Origin: Puccinia triticina
Taxonomy: Eukaryota; Basidiomycota; Pucciniomycetes; Pucciniales; Pucciniaceae
Length of the DNA stretch: 64,000 nt
Assembly (NCBI RefSeq): GCF_026914185.1
Contig: NC_070570.1
Span: 558,001-622,000 of the forward strand
Direction: 5' to 3'
Part shown: positions 1 to 12,977 of the stretch, in pieces
Layout of the letters: every line of letters begins with the position of its first letter
Numbering within the stretch: the stretch's first letter is position 1
Notes under the pieces: model-generated
What the model was told of the DNA's origin: nothing
Databases searched by the model: none
What the model saw: only the letters and a program-made list of their open reading frames with translations
Made by a program: the position numbers and the translations under genes

Positions 1-10
1 AATTTTTTCT

Positions 11-1432
11 CTACCCACAATATTTAACACAATTTTTAATTTTGAATGTCTTCAAGTCTTTGAGCATATTTCCAACCTTCTCTGAGTTCCAGGGATTCCC
101 CAAAGGATCTTCTGCAAAATTTCCACCTTTTTTATATATGAAGCGTTCAAGTTCATCTTTTGTTTGGCGGTATTTATCATCATTTGGCAATACCTGTTCA
201 ATAATATCATTTAAATCACTGTGTTTTTGATAGTGAGAAGTTGAACCATAGGTGTTTCAGTTCAGAGGCATGTTTTCAGTGATTTCATTTGAATGAGTTT
301 TGAGAAGAAACATACTATTTCATCAAGTTTTTTTCAATGAGTTTTAAGACATTTTCAGTTTTCATCTTGGGTTCCTCCAGTATGCTCAAGGCATAGATAT
401 TTCTGGTACATGCAGAAAAACAAATTATCAGTACTTCTTCATCAAAGGTAATTGACAAAAATGCTGACTTGTGATCATGTAGCTTTGCCCACTCAATGTG
501 ACTCCTGATTATATCTGAAACCTTGAATATTTCAGTATCTTGGAATTTTTCCTTCCTGGTTTGAGAAAATTTGAAAAAGAAATAAATTGTTGAATGGATG
601 ACTGCATAAATATTTGTGTTAGCTTCAATTATTCCACTCTGACTCACACCCAAAAATCAACAAATCTTTTCATTGTTTCTCTGTCTACTTCCATGACCTG
701 CTGCATACTAAGCCTATAGCTCTCCATTGATCTATAAACAATTGATTTTCACATTTGTCAATTAATTTAACCTATCCTCATAAGAAGTGGAAGACATACA
801 TGATTGGGCTGCTATTCTCTAAATAACTGCAGAGTAGTATGCTTCTATCAATTAAGAATCAATCATATTTGGCTTGGCAACCTGTCATATTTTTACATAC
901 TTACAGCTTGATGGTTTTTTGTAGAACATCATCTGCTGTTTTTCCAGAATTCATTTCTTTAGCATGTGGATTCCTTCATATAACAATGAGAAAATCAAAA
1001 TTGCATTAAAAGAAATTCTGTCATGAAATCAGTCAATATAAAGCAATAATACTTACTCCTTCACATTCTCCTTGATCCAATTCAATTGAAGCCTGGCAAC
1101 TTTCTCAGGATCAATTTTTGTTGTTTCTAATTCTTTCTTCAACTCTGGTGAGTTTTCATTTATATGCTGGTTGCTGATTTATTTTGATTGATGACAATCA
1201 AGAATGTGAGCAATTTGAACTGGGCTGACAGTCACCCTTGATATGAAGTTCAGAATTGTGCCAAATCAACTTACACAAATTGATCCAAAAAATGGCCTAT
1301 CCCCTCAGGGGTTGTCTTTCCATCATGCATGCAAAGAGCCCGATATTCTCTCAATGTTCTTCAATCAGATACATCCCACATTATCAGCAATTTCTTTTCA
1401 CTTAGGGCGTGATATCCTGGTGGTTGGGACAT
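11..1432 (-). CDS. Seven-exon gene of unknown family with an in-frame stop near its start
   Basis: I do not recognise this family. A chain of seven exons can be read: 1432-1275, 1173-1057, 973-905, 844-800, 731-648, 555-316 and 218-11. All six introns have GT-AG ends (GTAAGT, GTATGT or GTGAGT donors) and all are phase 2; exon lengths sum to 921 nt, an exact number of codons. The product would be about 306 aa, soluble and lysine/glutamate-rich, with no signal peptide or membrane segment seen. Codon 24 is TGA (1363-1361), with coding-like sequence in the same frame on both sides. Either the gene is a recent pseudogene, or translation starts at a later ATG such as the one in the ALCMHDGKT stretch. 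The uniform intron phase and preserved frames argue for real exons. The stop at 11-13 could also be a GT donor, so the gene may continue beyond the window edge. Confidence 0.55.
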
Positions 1433-1948
1433 TTTTCCGGTAGAATGTGTAGGCTTCACTATCCCTGTTTGGTTTTTGAATAGAGTATCTAAGACCAGGA
1501 TCCTCTGAATCTTTGGGGACGAAAAGATGCCATTCATCTTGTCCCTCTCGGCTGTTCATATATAGCAGTTGTAGAAATGGCATCAAATGTGATATCAGAA
1601 ACGCAAAATTGGTATCATCGCAAAATCCAACGCAGGTAAATTTTGAATACGCACAAGGTGTGCCTGGTCAGGTGAACAAATTTACAAAATTAGCTATTGC
1701 ACTTTCCTGCAATACTTATTAGAAGTTGCTTACATGTCACAGTAGCTGGATTAAGAGCGTTTGATGGACGAAATTAGATTGAAAACTTAACACCAAGATC
1801 CATCCTCCTTGATACTTATGTTTTTTGCAGACTTACGTATGATCGTTTCCCCCTAGCGCGATTTCTTTGATTAAAGCCCGTTTTGATATTCTGACGCCAG
1901 AACATTCGACTAATATTTCAGCAGTGAGTAGCAACAACGTACCACAAA

Positions 1949-2272
1949 ATGCCAGCGGAAGGGGATGAAAAAACATCCTTGGCTGTTGTGCGTACTGGAT
2001 TTGATGTGGCACAATGTATGTGAATGGGGCGACTCAAATTGTGCTCAACAAAGCGTATCGTATGGCAGATGAGATGACGATAATGGTGAATATTTATGCC
2101 CCCAAGATCAGGCGGTAAAGGCACAAGAGCAACTCACCATTACTTGTTACTTGTCCAGGATGGTGTACGTCCACTTGACATTTCCGACATGGTCCGATTG
2201 CGCTTCAGGCCTAGAGAGCTCGAGTCTCGTCGAGTCAGTCAGACTGAGGACATGGTTGAAGTTGAACGTTAG
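1949..2272 (+). CDS. Possible small two-exon gene, unknown function
   Basis: Exon 1 (1949-2015) begins MPAEGDEKTSLAVV and ends at a GTATGT donor; exon 2 (2112-2272) starts after ATCAG and ends at TAG. The join is phase 1 and gives exactly 75 codons. The product is small, charged and arginine-rich toward its C terminus (VRLRFRPRELESRR). I recognise no family. Support is limited to an open frame and reasonable splice sites. It lies tail to tail with histone H3, so it could also be noise in the H3 3' flank. Confidence 0.3.
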
Positions 2273-2821
2273 TGAAGATTCATCCCCGGTATGACTCATG
2301 AGGGAGGAGAGCGTCGAGTCTCATCCAGTTGGCAAAACTGTCAACCTTGATGGACCTTACATGGAGCTTAACACAACTTCAAGCTCCCGGTTCAGAGTGG
2401 GGCGGGTGTCACATGGCTCCGCCTCGGGGATCAAGCCTGCAAGCGAGCCTCATTCAGCTTCGTGAGGCGCCCCCGGCCTGCTATCTAGTCTCGGGGCTCC
2501 GGAAACGAGAGCTTTTGTGTCAGGAGCGTTGCCTGCCGACGAGCGAGACACGCCCGCAGGGCTGGAGTCACACATCTCGCATTACTGGGGCCATTCTCTC
2601 ACAATGGACCGCTCTGCGACCACTCCTTGCCGACAGCAGCTATGACCTTAGCCTCCCAGCTTTATATAGGTATTGGTTTCAACTGCTGGAAGTCAGTGAA
2701 TGAGGAACAGACAATGTTTAGAAACAATGAAATTGCAATTTTTTGGCAGAAAGGCCAAGTACAGTGATCCACAGGGGATTGGAAACCGTTATGAGAGGGA
2801 AAAGAGGATGTGAACGAGAAA

Positions 2822-4091
<1,270 letters not shown>

Positions 4092-4391
4092 TTGTTAGTT
4101 GTGTAGGACAGTTAGCAAGCGGTTTTTCAGGATGCGGTTGGGTGGATGAACGGAATAAAATGGGGACTGGGGGGAGGCAGAGACGGGGCAGGGGGGGGAG
4201 CGCGAGCGGAAGAGTGGGCTCTAGTCGCTGAAGGGGGGCGGGCTATGCAGAGCTTCTTTGTGTTGTGCTGGACTCAGCTCGTCCAGTTGCTGTTGCTGTT
4301 GCGGCTCTGCTCGGCGAGTTTTTTACCCAAGTCCTGTTGTCCCCCTGTGTGGGCTGGGCATCCTTCATACTGAGCAGACGGTTTCTGGCCG

Positions 4392-5190
4392 CCTGAGTTG
4401 CGCTAAGTTTTGGTGAACTTCTTGTTCACTTGGGTTAACCCAAAACCCCTGCTCAAGTCACCCGGGTATGCCATATGGGCTGAGTTTTTCCTTCCTCCAA
4501 TGTCTCCCTCTCTAAATCTAAGTTAAGGAACTCTTATGGTTTTCCCCTAACACAAGAGTAATAGGAACCATCGGGGAGACCTGAGTGTCTCTCCCTCTGC
4601 GGCTTCACTCCTTGATGAGTTAGGTTTTCTGCTCTTGCAGACACCTCTAAGGTCGGAGCGGGCGAACATTTTCTCGAGGTTCGGCGGCGAGCGTTCCTTG
4701 CCGAATTCGATAAGGTTCCGTATTTGGTTACCGGCCGGAGCTCTCTGCTGGCCTTCCGAGTCCCCCCCGGGCTCCCCGTGGGTTGACCTGCCGCAGCCGC
4801 ACCTCTCCACGTATCCACGCGTTGTCCCGGCCGCGCTTCCGCCACGAGGCGTTGCGTTGCCGGTAGCAGCGTGGGTGTCATTGGGCGCGCCTCTCCGTGG
4901 AAAACATATTTAAATATGCTCCCATCCGCTGCGCTCCTATAAACATCCATTTTGAACCTCGTCACTGCAGCGGGCAGGGCGGCTTCTGAGCCTCCTGCCT
5001 GCTCATGTCGGACGATGCCTCAACCAAGCCCCTGATCACTCCCCGGTCTGTCTGCATCCAAGCAACCCACAGAGGTCATCAGATCCTCCTCAATGAGACT
5101 CCTTGTGTTGAACTCTGCTTCAGCATGAATGCTTTGATCTGCCACCTGGCCATCCTGTCACTGTGACTGCTGGCCACTGCTGACAAAATC
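4392..5190. other. Intergenic, no gene found
   Basis: GC-rich in its middle part (4640-4900). Overlapping open frames occur on both strands, but none has a recognisable domain or convincing splice sites. It probably contains old repeat sequence. Confidence 0.4.
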
Positions 5191-5238
5191 AGTTTGGCCC
5201 GGGACCCAGGTATCAGATTCCTTTGGTCACAAAGGCTA

Positions 5239-5413
5239 CTGGAGGACTTCCTGTCAACTTCAAATAAATCTGGAATTCCAGATTTTCCAGGGGAATCTGG
5301 AATCTTGAACTCTGGATCACTTCAGGGAGCTTTGGGGACCAAGATTTCACTGCAAAATCTGAAATCTGTTGGCTCAGATCTGGATTTCCAGATTGGCGGG
5401 AAGTCCTCCAGTT
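5239..5413. mobile_element. Short MITE-like element with TIR ACTGGAGGACTTCC
   Basis: ACTGGAGGACTTCC at the left is mirrored by GGAAGTCCTCCAGT at the right, enclosing about 145 bp. Related ends occur near 40679-40880 and 59339-59475, so this is a dispersed family. I could not define a target-site duplication. Confidence 0.6.
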
Positions 5414-5798
5414 TTGGATTTCCGGGGTCCATTCGGTGTGCAAATTATGCGTATAACAAAGGTTGGTTGTCAGGGCCAATTCTGAATCCTGAATGGTGAT
5501 TGGTCAGAAATTTGAATGCCAAAACACGCGCATTACATACATACTGTTGACACAGAAGCTGTGAAAGGTGCCAGAAAGCTGATCCCCAAGGTAAAAAGCT
5601 GGGAACCTTGAAATTAACCTCAAAAATGGCATTCAAGCCTGTTGAGACCAAAATGAAGCATCACCACAATCTAGTTTTAAGCCTGAAAGTGAATAATTTC
5701 AACAATTTGACCCTCCTTGGGTGTTGCTTTTGTGGTAGAATACAAAAAAGCTACCACTTTCCATCATTGAAGCCCATGGTACAAGTCCTACAACACAG

Positions 5799-6041
5799 CA
5801 CTACAAGAAAAACTCTAGAAACTGCTAGCAGTTGAGATCCAGAAGCTCAAACAAAGTTTGAGGTTATACTCAAGCCTTTCCCAAAAGTTATTTGAAACAA
5901 GGTTGAATGCACAGACACTGTGCACATGACACAGTGACTGTGCATGAAAGGGCATGATGTAATTTTGTGGTCACAATGTCAGTTACACTGGAGTATGCCA
6001 CATGTCAACTGCTGGCAGTTTCTAAAGTTTTACTTGTAGTG
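5799..6041. mobile_element. CACTA-like MITE, copy 1
   Basis: It starts CACTACAAGAAAAACT and ends AGTTTTACTTGTAGTG, the classical CACTA (En/Spm) terminus. It is flanked by CAG on both sides (5796-5798 and 6042-6044), matching the 3-bp TSD of this superfamily. Internal sub-repeats of the CAGTTGA/TCAACTG and GCACAGT.ACTGTGC types are shared with the element at 57745-57991. At 243 bp it has no coding capacity and would need a transposase supplied in trans. Confidence 0.85.
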
Positions 6042-6210
6042 CAGCTATAGACTAGACAGATCCTAGCTCAACTAGCTGGTCCCTCTATATTGGAGGGTGG
6101 GCACTGTCTTCAAAGGAGTAAATTGTGTGCTATACCAAGCCCACAGGTATAGTTAGAGAATTAGAAAAATTTCATCCTTTGATCCTCTCTGGCTGCACCA
6201 TTTTTCATTG

Positions 6211-6428
6211 GGTAAGTATGTTTTGGGGGAGCAAAATACAGCTGCACACAGCAAATTGCTGTACATAATTTTGAGATTTATGGATGGTTGAGGCCTGGAA
6301 ATTTTTTTAAAATTCTCACAGGGATCCAACAAGATACTGGATATCAACCTTGTCCTCATTGTATGTTTTGGGGGAGCAAAATAAAGCTGCACACAGCGAA
6401 TTGCTGTACATAATTTTGAGATTTATGG
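6211..6428. repeat. Direct repeat of about 70 bp, two copies
   Basis: The segment GTATGTTTTGGGGGAGCAAA through TTTGAGATTTATGGA occurs at 6211-6282 and again at about 6361-6428, nearly identical. This is a local duplication of unknown origin. Confidence 0.8.
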
Positions 6429-6559
6429 ATCCTCATTATTGGTTTTTGAATCCAATATCCACAAGGCATGATGGTTATGATTCCTTGGTTTACATTTCTT
6501 TGTGTTTTTTTATTTTTAAAGCATTAGTACATGATAAGGATTGGGGAGATGAGACCAGG

Positions 6560-6790
6560 ACCATTTGAAAGCTGAGATTGAGAAGTGTAATTTGGCTCTG
6601 GGGCAGGTCCAAAGGAGCTGAGGGGGAGTCTGGGTGATGCTAAGTATTTTTCCTCCAGCCATTTGTTATTTCTTTCTCAGCCAATTTTTTGACTTTGTGC
6701 ACAAGTCCCTCCCTGCAGGAGGGGTCACTTTGCGGGCAGTCACAACAAACCTGCCACCAGGGGGGACTTGTGTCAAGTTAGATGTCTGGG
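6560..6790 (+). repeat. Dispersed repeat R1, copy A
   Basis: It contains TTTGAAAGCTGAG, GGAGCTGAGGGGGA, TTTTTCCTCCAGCCATT and CCACCAGGGGGGACTTGTGT in the same order as copy B (15450-15990) and, reversed, copy C (30030-31035). This is a non-coding dispersed repeat, probably a transposon fragment. Confidence 0.75.
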
Positions 6791-8006
6791 TAACCAGGTT
6801 ACTACCACACTCTCTCCTGGCACTATTGCCATCAATGATGCTGCTGCCCAAAGGGGGGGGGGGAGGGGAAGAAAGAAAATATGGACACCAGACTGCTGTT
6901 GAGGGGGGGGGCTTAGAGTCATCACTGCATCAACCCCTGATTCCCATACCTCTTTGTTTACTACCCCCCTTGCCCTAAAAAAATCATACATTCAAGGTGA
7001 CTACATTTAAGGGTCAAAATGACCATTCATAAATCTGGGGTGCGTAGGTTTTTTGGTTTTTGACAAAAAAAAATCATACGTTTTGGTTACTGTGTTCCAT
7101 AGGGGCTTTCTTGGGTCCTGCACCAGGTGACCCTGGAAAGTCCCCCAAGAGGGGGGTGTTGAAAGAGGTATGGCAAATTGGGCAAAGCCTCTCAAAGGTA
7201 TGAAAGCACCAAACTGTCTTTTAGGGTTTTCATAGAAAATGTATGCAATGCATCTTTTTTCAGGCTTTGGGGGGTGGTTATGTAGTAGGTATGGGATTTT
7301 TATCACTACCTGAATTGTCTACTTGGATTTTTGAGCTCCAACAAGTCCTCCAACTGGCCTGTTCAAGAAGTTCTTGCACATGGTCGTCCAGCAAGATAAC
7401 AGGTTTGTCCAATCAGTCACCAAGCAGGTCTATCTGCTCAGACAGGCAAATCCAATCTCTTGTTTTATGGCCATGTCCAAAAACTGCTTGAACATGCCGG
7501 TCTGAGCATTTATGGTTACAGTGCATTGGCCCAGTGTTGTATACGGAAATGTGAAAAATCAAAACTTCTTTCTAATTAACGTTCTAACATTAAGTGGACC
7601 AACATGCACCAACCAAAAATCTTTTTGGCAGCATTCATCCCCCCTGCCCACTTTCCAACAAAGTACAGGTACAAATTATCCTGGATCGCTTGGCTCTTTA
7701 AGCAATTGGCACCAAGCAAGAGCCAAGCAATTGCCTGCAATAGCCTGCAATCGTCTACAGGCCGTGTGCCTTTATACTTTTGCTCCATACCTCAGTTCAT
7801 CTTGGACACAAATAATTTTTTCCTTTTCCCCTCCCACCTGCGCACATAACCACATTATTCTTTTTCTCCCATTGTCACCGTTCCACATGCAATTCTTCCC
7901 CCCAAAAATGGGAATCTGAGTTCCCTTTTCAAACCTTGTAAATTGATTGTGTTGCCGGGATAGGATTTTTCCCCAAGGTACTCTGACTCAGAGTACCACT
8001 ACAATC
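6791..8006. other. Repeat-derived intergenic DNA, no gene found
   Basis: Only short chance frames occur. The motif GTGAAAAATCAAAACTT near 7552 recurs near 40620 and 60006, so at least part is old repeat sequence. Confidence 0.4.
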
Positions 8007-8226
8007 CTCACTAAGTAATCCATGCCTCAGTTTGATGACAATTGGGCCCTTCCACCTCCTTATGTACCTAGCCCCCCTCCAGCCTGACACCTTTTCCGGT
8101 GTCCCTCCCCTCCGGTCCTCACTAAGTAATCCATTCCTCAGTTCAATAACATTGAGCCGCTTCCACCTTGTTATGTACCTAGCCCCCCTCCAGCCTGACA
8201 CCTTTTCTGACGTCCCTCCCAGTCCG
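8007..8226. repeat. Tandem duplication of about 110 bp
   Basis: CCTCACTAAGTAATCCAT starts both units (about 8007 and 8116), and each continues to TAGCCCCCCTCCAGCCTGAC. The copies have diverged at several positions. Confidence 0.8.
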
Positions 8227-8559
8227 CCCGGCTGTTTCCCTTGCCTCTCCCAAATGACAGAGGCGGGCCTTTTTCAAAATGGTTTTGAGCTTTGGTTATT
8301 GTTTGGCATTTGCAATAATATTGGTATAAAGTCCACCCGTATGTCCACAAAAGCTATTTCCGGACCACTTCTGCAATTTGGGAGACGATTTTGTGTTCAA
8401 ACTGGCTGCATAAAAGAATGCCAGCATACTTTTTGCATTAGCAGTCAATGAATATTACACCATTGGTCACAGGGCGGCAGAGCCGCCCATAAACCCTAGT
8501 ACATATAATTACCCATACTAGGCCTCAAGATGCCACCAAATGGACCTTAGGAAAGGTTT

Positions 8560-8700
8560 ATATGGCCAATTTCACCCTTAATCACCACTGGAAGTGTCAC
8601 TGGAGCCCTGCTGGATTGGAAGTTGCACCTCTTTGGACCTCACCAAACACCTATCACATGTTCAACACACCCAGTCACCAGCCTGTCACCAGCCTCAGTC
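8560..8700. repeat. Dispersed repeat shared with 60073-60240
   Basis: The stretch around AATCACCACTGGAAG and CTGGATTGGAAGTTG occurs again near 60110-60160 with scattered differences. It lies immediately left of the hAT-like element. Confidence 0.7.
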
Positions 8701-8744
8701 AAGGATCACGGAATTATGCTTGTACATATCATAGGATAAAAAAA

Positions 8745-10700
8745 GGATCAGCCTAAATGCACTCCAAACTTTTACTTCATGCACTCCACATTTTTGGCTT
8801 TGGGGGGCCAGCACTCCAAAAAAGTTGGAGTGCCTTGATTTTGTACTCCCAAAACATGGAGTCCCCAGATGGGCACTCCATGTTTCTTGGAGTACACAAC
8901 TGGGTACTCCAAAATTGACCAAAATAGGGGAGTGCAGCTAGATGCACTCCAAAAAAAATGGAGTGCAAGCCCAAGCACTCCACCTTTTCAGTGAAGGATT
9001 TTGGCTTTGCACTCCAGCTAGCAAATACCAAATGGAGTGCATTGGGGTGCACTCCAAGTCTCCTTTTTTTTGGAGTGCCCACAGCAATCACACCTCTCGA
9101 TGACCGGTCTGGACCGGTCATTGAGGGGACTCACACAACCGGTCATCCAGAGGACTCATACCTCTCGATGACCGGCGCGGACCGGTCATCAGTCACACCT
9201 CTCAATGACCAGTGTGTACCGGTCAACGAGGGGAGGTGCTACTCTCGATGACCGGTCTTTACCGGTCATCAAGGGGACTCCCACCTCTCGATGACCGGCG
9301 CGGACCAGTCATCAGTCACACCTCCCGATGACCGGCACAGACCGGTCATCGAGAGGACTCACACCTCTTGATGATTGGTCAGACCGGTCATCAAGGGGAA
9401 TAACACCTCCTCTGGATGACCGGTGTGTACCAGTCATCGAGGGGAGGTGCTACTCTCGATGACCGGTTGGTCTGACCGGTCATTGAGAGGAGATGTTACT
9501 CCCCTCGATGACCGGCACAGACCGGTCATCGAGAGATGTGACTCACCTCAATGACTGGTCATCACCGGTCATCAAGTGTTATTACCCTTGATGACCGGTG
9601 TGTACCAGTCATCGAGGGGAGGTGCTACTCTCGATGACCGGTTGGTCTGACCGGTCATTGAGAGGAGATGTTACTCCCCTCGATGACCGGCACAGACCGG
9701 TCATCGAGAGATGTGACTCACCTCAATGACTGGTCATCACCGGTCATCAAGTGTTATTACTCTTGATGACCGGTCTGACCGGTCATCGAGTGGTGTGAGC
9801 GGTGTGAGCCCTCTCGATGACCGACCGGTCATCGGGAGCATCGAGAGGTGTGAGTCCCTTCAATGACCGGTCTGTGCCGGTCCCCAAGGGGAGCAGCACC
9901 TCCTCTCAATGACCGGTCAGACCGACCGGTCATTGAGAGTAGCACCTCCCCTCAATGACTGGTACACACCGGTCATCCAGAGGAAGTGTTATTCCCCTCG
10001 ATGACCGGTCTGACCGGTCATCGAGAAATGTGACTCACCTCAATGACCGGAGATGACCGGTCTGACCGATCATTGAGAGGTGTGAGTCCTCTCAATGACC
10101 GGTCTGTGCCGGTCATCGGGAGGTGTGACCGGTCCGCGCCGGTCATTGAGAGGTGTGAGTCCCCTCGGTGACCGGCACAGACCGGTCATCGAGAGGAGAT
10201 GTTACTCCCCTTGATGACCGGCACAGACCGGTCATCAAGAGGTGTGATTTCTGTGATTTCCCTCAATGACCGGCGGTCCGGTACAGACTGGTCATTGAGA
10301 GGAGATGTTAATCCGCTCAATGCCGGTCTGTACCGGTCATGGATATCAGGAGGATCAAGTGGGGTGTGTTTGTACATAGCCCAGTTGAAGTTGTAGGCAC
10401 TCCAGCTCTGGCTGGAGTGCACAGTACTGCACTCCCCTTTTGAGGAGGAGAACTATCAGGAATGGAGTGCAGGGGGAATGCACTCCAATCTGATGGAGTG
10501 AGACTCATGGGCACTCATTACATTTCCTGGCCACTGGAGTTCTTTGTGGTGCACTCCAAAGAGTCTTGAGTCCCCGGTTCTGCACTCCAATTGACTTGGA
10601 GTACTCTATTCTGTACTCCAACAATCATTGGAGTGCACACTCCATACACTCACTTTTGGAGTGCTTTTGGGATTTTTTTGGAGTGCATTTAGGCTGACCC
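8745..10700. mobile_element. Non-autonomous hAT-like element with nested palindromic arrays (shell element 1)
   Basis: The ends are inverted: GG(A/G)TCAGCCTAAATGC on the left and its complement on the right, about 24 bp with one mismatch. An identical 8-bp TSD, TAAAAAAA, lies at 8737-8744 and 10701-10708. The outer shell (8757-9080 and 10396-10690) is made of repeated TGCACTCCAAA / TTTGGAGTGCA motifs. The core (9090-10345) is an array of roughly 30 quasi-palindromes of the form CTCGATGACCGG...CCGGTCATCGAG. No transposase frame is present. The 8-bp TSD fits hAT (also P or Merlin), so the superfamily is inferred. The arrangement lets the whole element, and each repeat unit, fold into hairpins. 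Confidence 0.85.
9090..10345. repeat. Palindromic satellite array, module CTCGATGACCGG/CCGGTCATCGAG
   Basis: Units of about 35-50 bp each consist of an arm TCGATGACCGG, a short variable centre (for example TCTG, CACAGA or TGTGTA) and the complementary arm. Spacers such as GTGTGAGTC or GGAGATGTTACTC lie between units. A block of about 150 bp is itself repeated (9430-9580 and 9600-9750). Most arm pairs remain complementary despite variation. Confidence 0.9.
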
Positions 10701-10708
10701 TAAAAAAA

Positions 10709-11121
10709 TTCTCCCTTAAAGGAAAAGTAGGTGCAAATAGTCTTTATAAATACCAGCAAGTGAGTTAGGACACAAAACAAGACTATGTTGAGACAACCGG
10801 CGAGCACACCTTTAGAAAGACCAGCAAGTGAGTTGGGACACAAAACAATAATATATTGAGACAACCGGCAAGCACACCTGATGTGTGATATAAGTTGAAA
10901 CAGAAATGAGTAACTGAATGAAGAAAAGGAAATAGGAAGCGGTCCACAATTGCTATTTAGACTAACATTCACTTAGGTTTCATTTAGGTTTACAGCTTTA
11001 TTTATCACTACATGAATAGTTGAAGAGTATGCTAATACTGAGAACTCAATACCTTTCAGACTACATTCATAACATAGTGTAAAGTAGGCCTTTATTTCCA
11101 TACTATGACATTATTTTACAC
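10709..11121. other. AT-rich spacer, no gene found
   Basis: It contains a short direct repeat (CCAGCAAGTGAGTT.GGACACAAAACAA near 10752 and 10820) and nothing else I can support. Confidence 0.5.
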
Positions 11122-12001
11122 TGTGGTGATTTATATAGGCAAGCGCGGTAGAATGTCCACGCGGGGCTGGCGCGGGCGGGGAATGCACAAAGCCGCTCAG
11201 GCAGAGTGCATTCCGGTGACATAAGCACTGAGGATGAGGTCAGGAAATCACGCTAGGAAAGCTTACGGAAAGTCACGTGCGGATTGGAATGCACGGATCG
11301 CGGATTTCGGATTGGAGCGGAAAAAACAGGGCTGGACTGCGGCGGGACTACACACGTGGACCGGTAGCAGCGGCGCGTCAGCGGGTGAGCCATGACAGCC
11401 GGAGCGGGTTCCACCAGCGGGTGGAACCAGGGTGAAGGCGGTGGCGAGAGAACGACTGACGGGGGCTAGACAGAGGACGGTGGGAGGACAAGCGTCGGAG
11501 AGGAGCGGAGTCTGGGAGAGTGACAAGCGGGATAGCGGGCGGAGCTGGAGGACTAGTGCGGGAAAGTGTCAGGCGTGCGGGATTGGGTGGGAATGGTGAC
11601 ACGCGTGGAGGGAAGGATGGGGGGCGGCTCATGGTTTTCTGGGGTCTGGATCCTATGATTATCCCATTATCCTTATCCTATCATCGGGAGGAGATTACTC
11701 ATCATTGTACTTACAACTACGGACATACGAGAGTTATTGGGAGATTATCGGTGTTCTTATTCTTATTGGAGAGTTACTTGCGGATTTTTGCGCTTACAAA
11801 GTGCAGAGCTTTATTCACTTGCGGATTATTACGCTATAGATCAGGCTCAGTAGAGGAGAGCTGAAGGCTAGCAGAAAGTAGCAGTGCGGAGCCAAGTTAC
11901 CGACAATCACACAGCCCGGACATCAATATTCTTGAAGAAGGCGGTCAGCGGACATTCTTCACCAGCTAACCAGCTTACTTTCTCACAACACTGTGTCTAC
12001 A
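11122..12001 (+). mobile_element. Solo LTR, family L1, copy 1
   Basis: It starts TGTGGTGATTTATAT and ends TGTGTCTACA, the TG...CA pattern of LTRs. The same body (GCACTGAGGATGA, GGGGCTAGACAGAGGA, ATTCTTGAAGAAGGC) recurs at 44215-45000, about 52015-52777 and 56193-57078. No internal coding region adjoins it. A matching 5-bp TSD was not found, so this copy is old or its borders are slightly off. Confidence 0.75.
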
Positions 12002-12499
12002 GCCTCAGACTCCATTCATGCACTCACTGCACATGCATGAAACTTCATGGAGCCTACACTACGGGTGCACCCAGACAGCGATCCAAAATTGGATCTGACG
12101 TTGGATAAAAACTGTCTGACCTACTGGGGATCAAGCAGCGATCCGACTTTGGGAGGATGACAAACAGGTTGGCCTGACCCTGACATCAGCATTGAGGGTC
12201 AGATTGACCCCGGCTTCTTCTCCGGCCCAGTCAGACAGGTTGGTCTGACCTGCTGAAAATTTAGATGTCAGCTCAGCCAGGCCAACTTGAATCTGACGTT
12301 GGGGGCAATTTGATGTCAGCCACCTTTTACTAGTGGAGCTGTGGTGTACTGTCACTACTTTCACTTTCATGCGGCACCACTGCAAACTTCTTTTGAATTG
12401 CAGTCCTGTTTCCACTCATCCCTAAAATCCCTAAGCTTTCTCCTCCCACTATTTCACCCTATTTATCCTCCTCTACGGGCTTGTTTTCAGATCAAAGAT

Positions 12500-12900
12500 A
12501 TTCTACACTTATGAGTCCACATATTATGGTCTGCTTGTATGTAGTGGTCATGTTTGCTCACTGTACTAGCCTTGTTGAATTTGCTCCTTGCCTAGATTAG
12601 TTTGTCAAACTTTCCCAAATCCTTCTTATCCTCTTGTGTGTGCACTCTCTGCTGGGGATATTGATGTACCTTTTGTCATGTTACAATGAGTCAAGAAGTT
12701 CCTTATTCATTATCATTTTTTATTCATTTTATTCTCACCCACAAGTTGATGCCATGTACATAGTCTATATAACCATAGCCTAGTTCAGAGTAATCAACTC
12801 ATTGGTTCTCTCCTTCTTTTTCCGCTCCGCATCTGAGCCGCATCCAGTGTTCCATCCATCATCACCGCCCCTTTTCCCAAGCACCCTCAAGAGCTCTTCT
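12500..12900 (+). mobile_element. LTR fragment, family L2 (3' part)
   Basis: The segment with GCACTCTCTGCTGG, CCACAAGTTGAT, TATATAACCATAG and CTCATTGGTTCT matches 33160-33390 in order and spacing. That region is the distal part of the L2 LTR that begins at 32433. Confidence 0.65.
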
Positions 12901-12977
12901 CTTTATCCTTGCCAGCAAAGATTCAAAATCCAAACACCTTCTGACATCATTTATGTGTAGAGATTGTAAAATGAAGA

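Noticed and set aside
2329..2703. 124-codon plus-strand frame downstream of H3
   Set aside because: No domain and no partner exons; it overlaps the likely 3' flank of H3. The composition looks repeat-derived.
4534..4965. Overlapping frames on both strands upstream of H3
   Set aside because: Compositional artefacts of a GC-rich stretch; no domain, no splice consistency, and no conserved histone partner.
9090..10345. CRISPR-like regular array
   Set aside because: The units are palindromic, spacers are similar to each other rather than unique, and the host is a eukaryote. It is a satellite inside a transposon.
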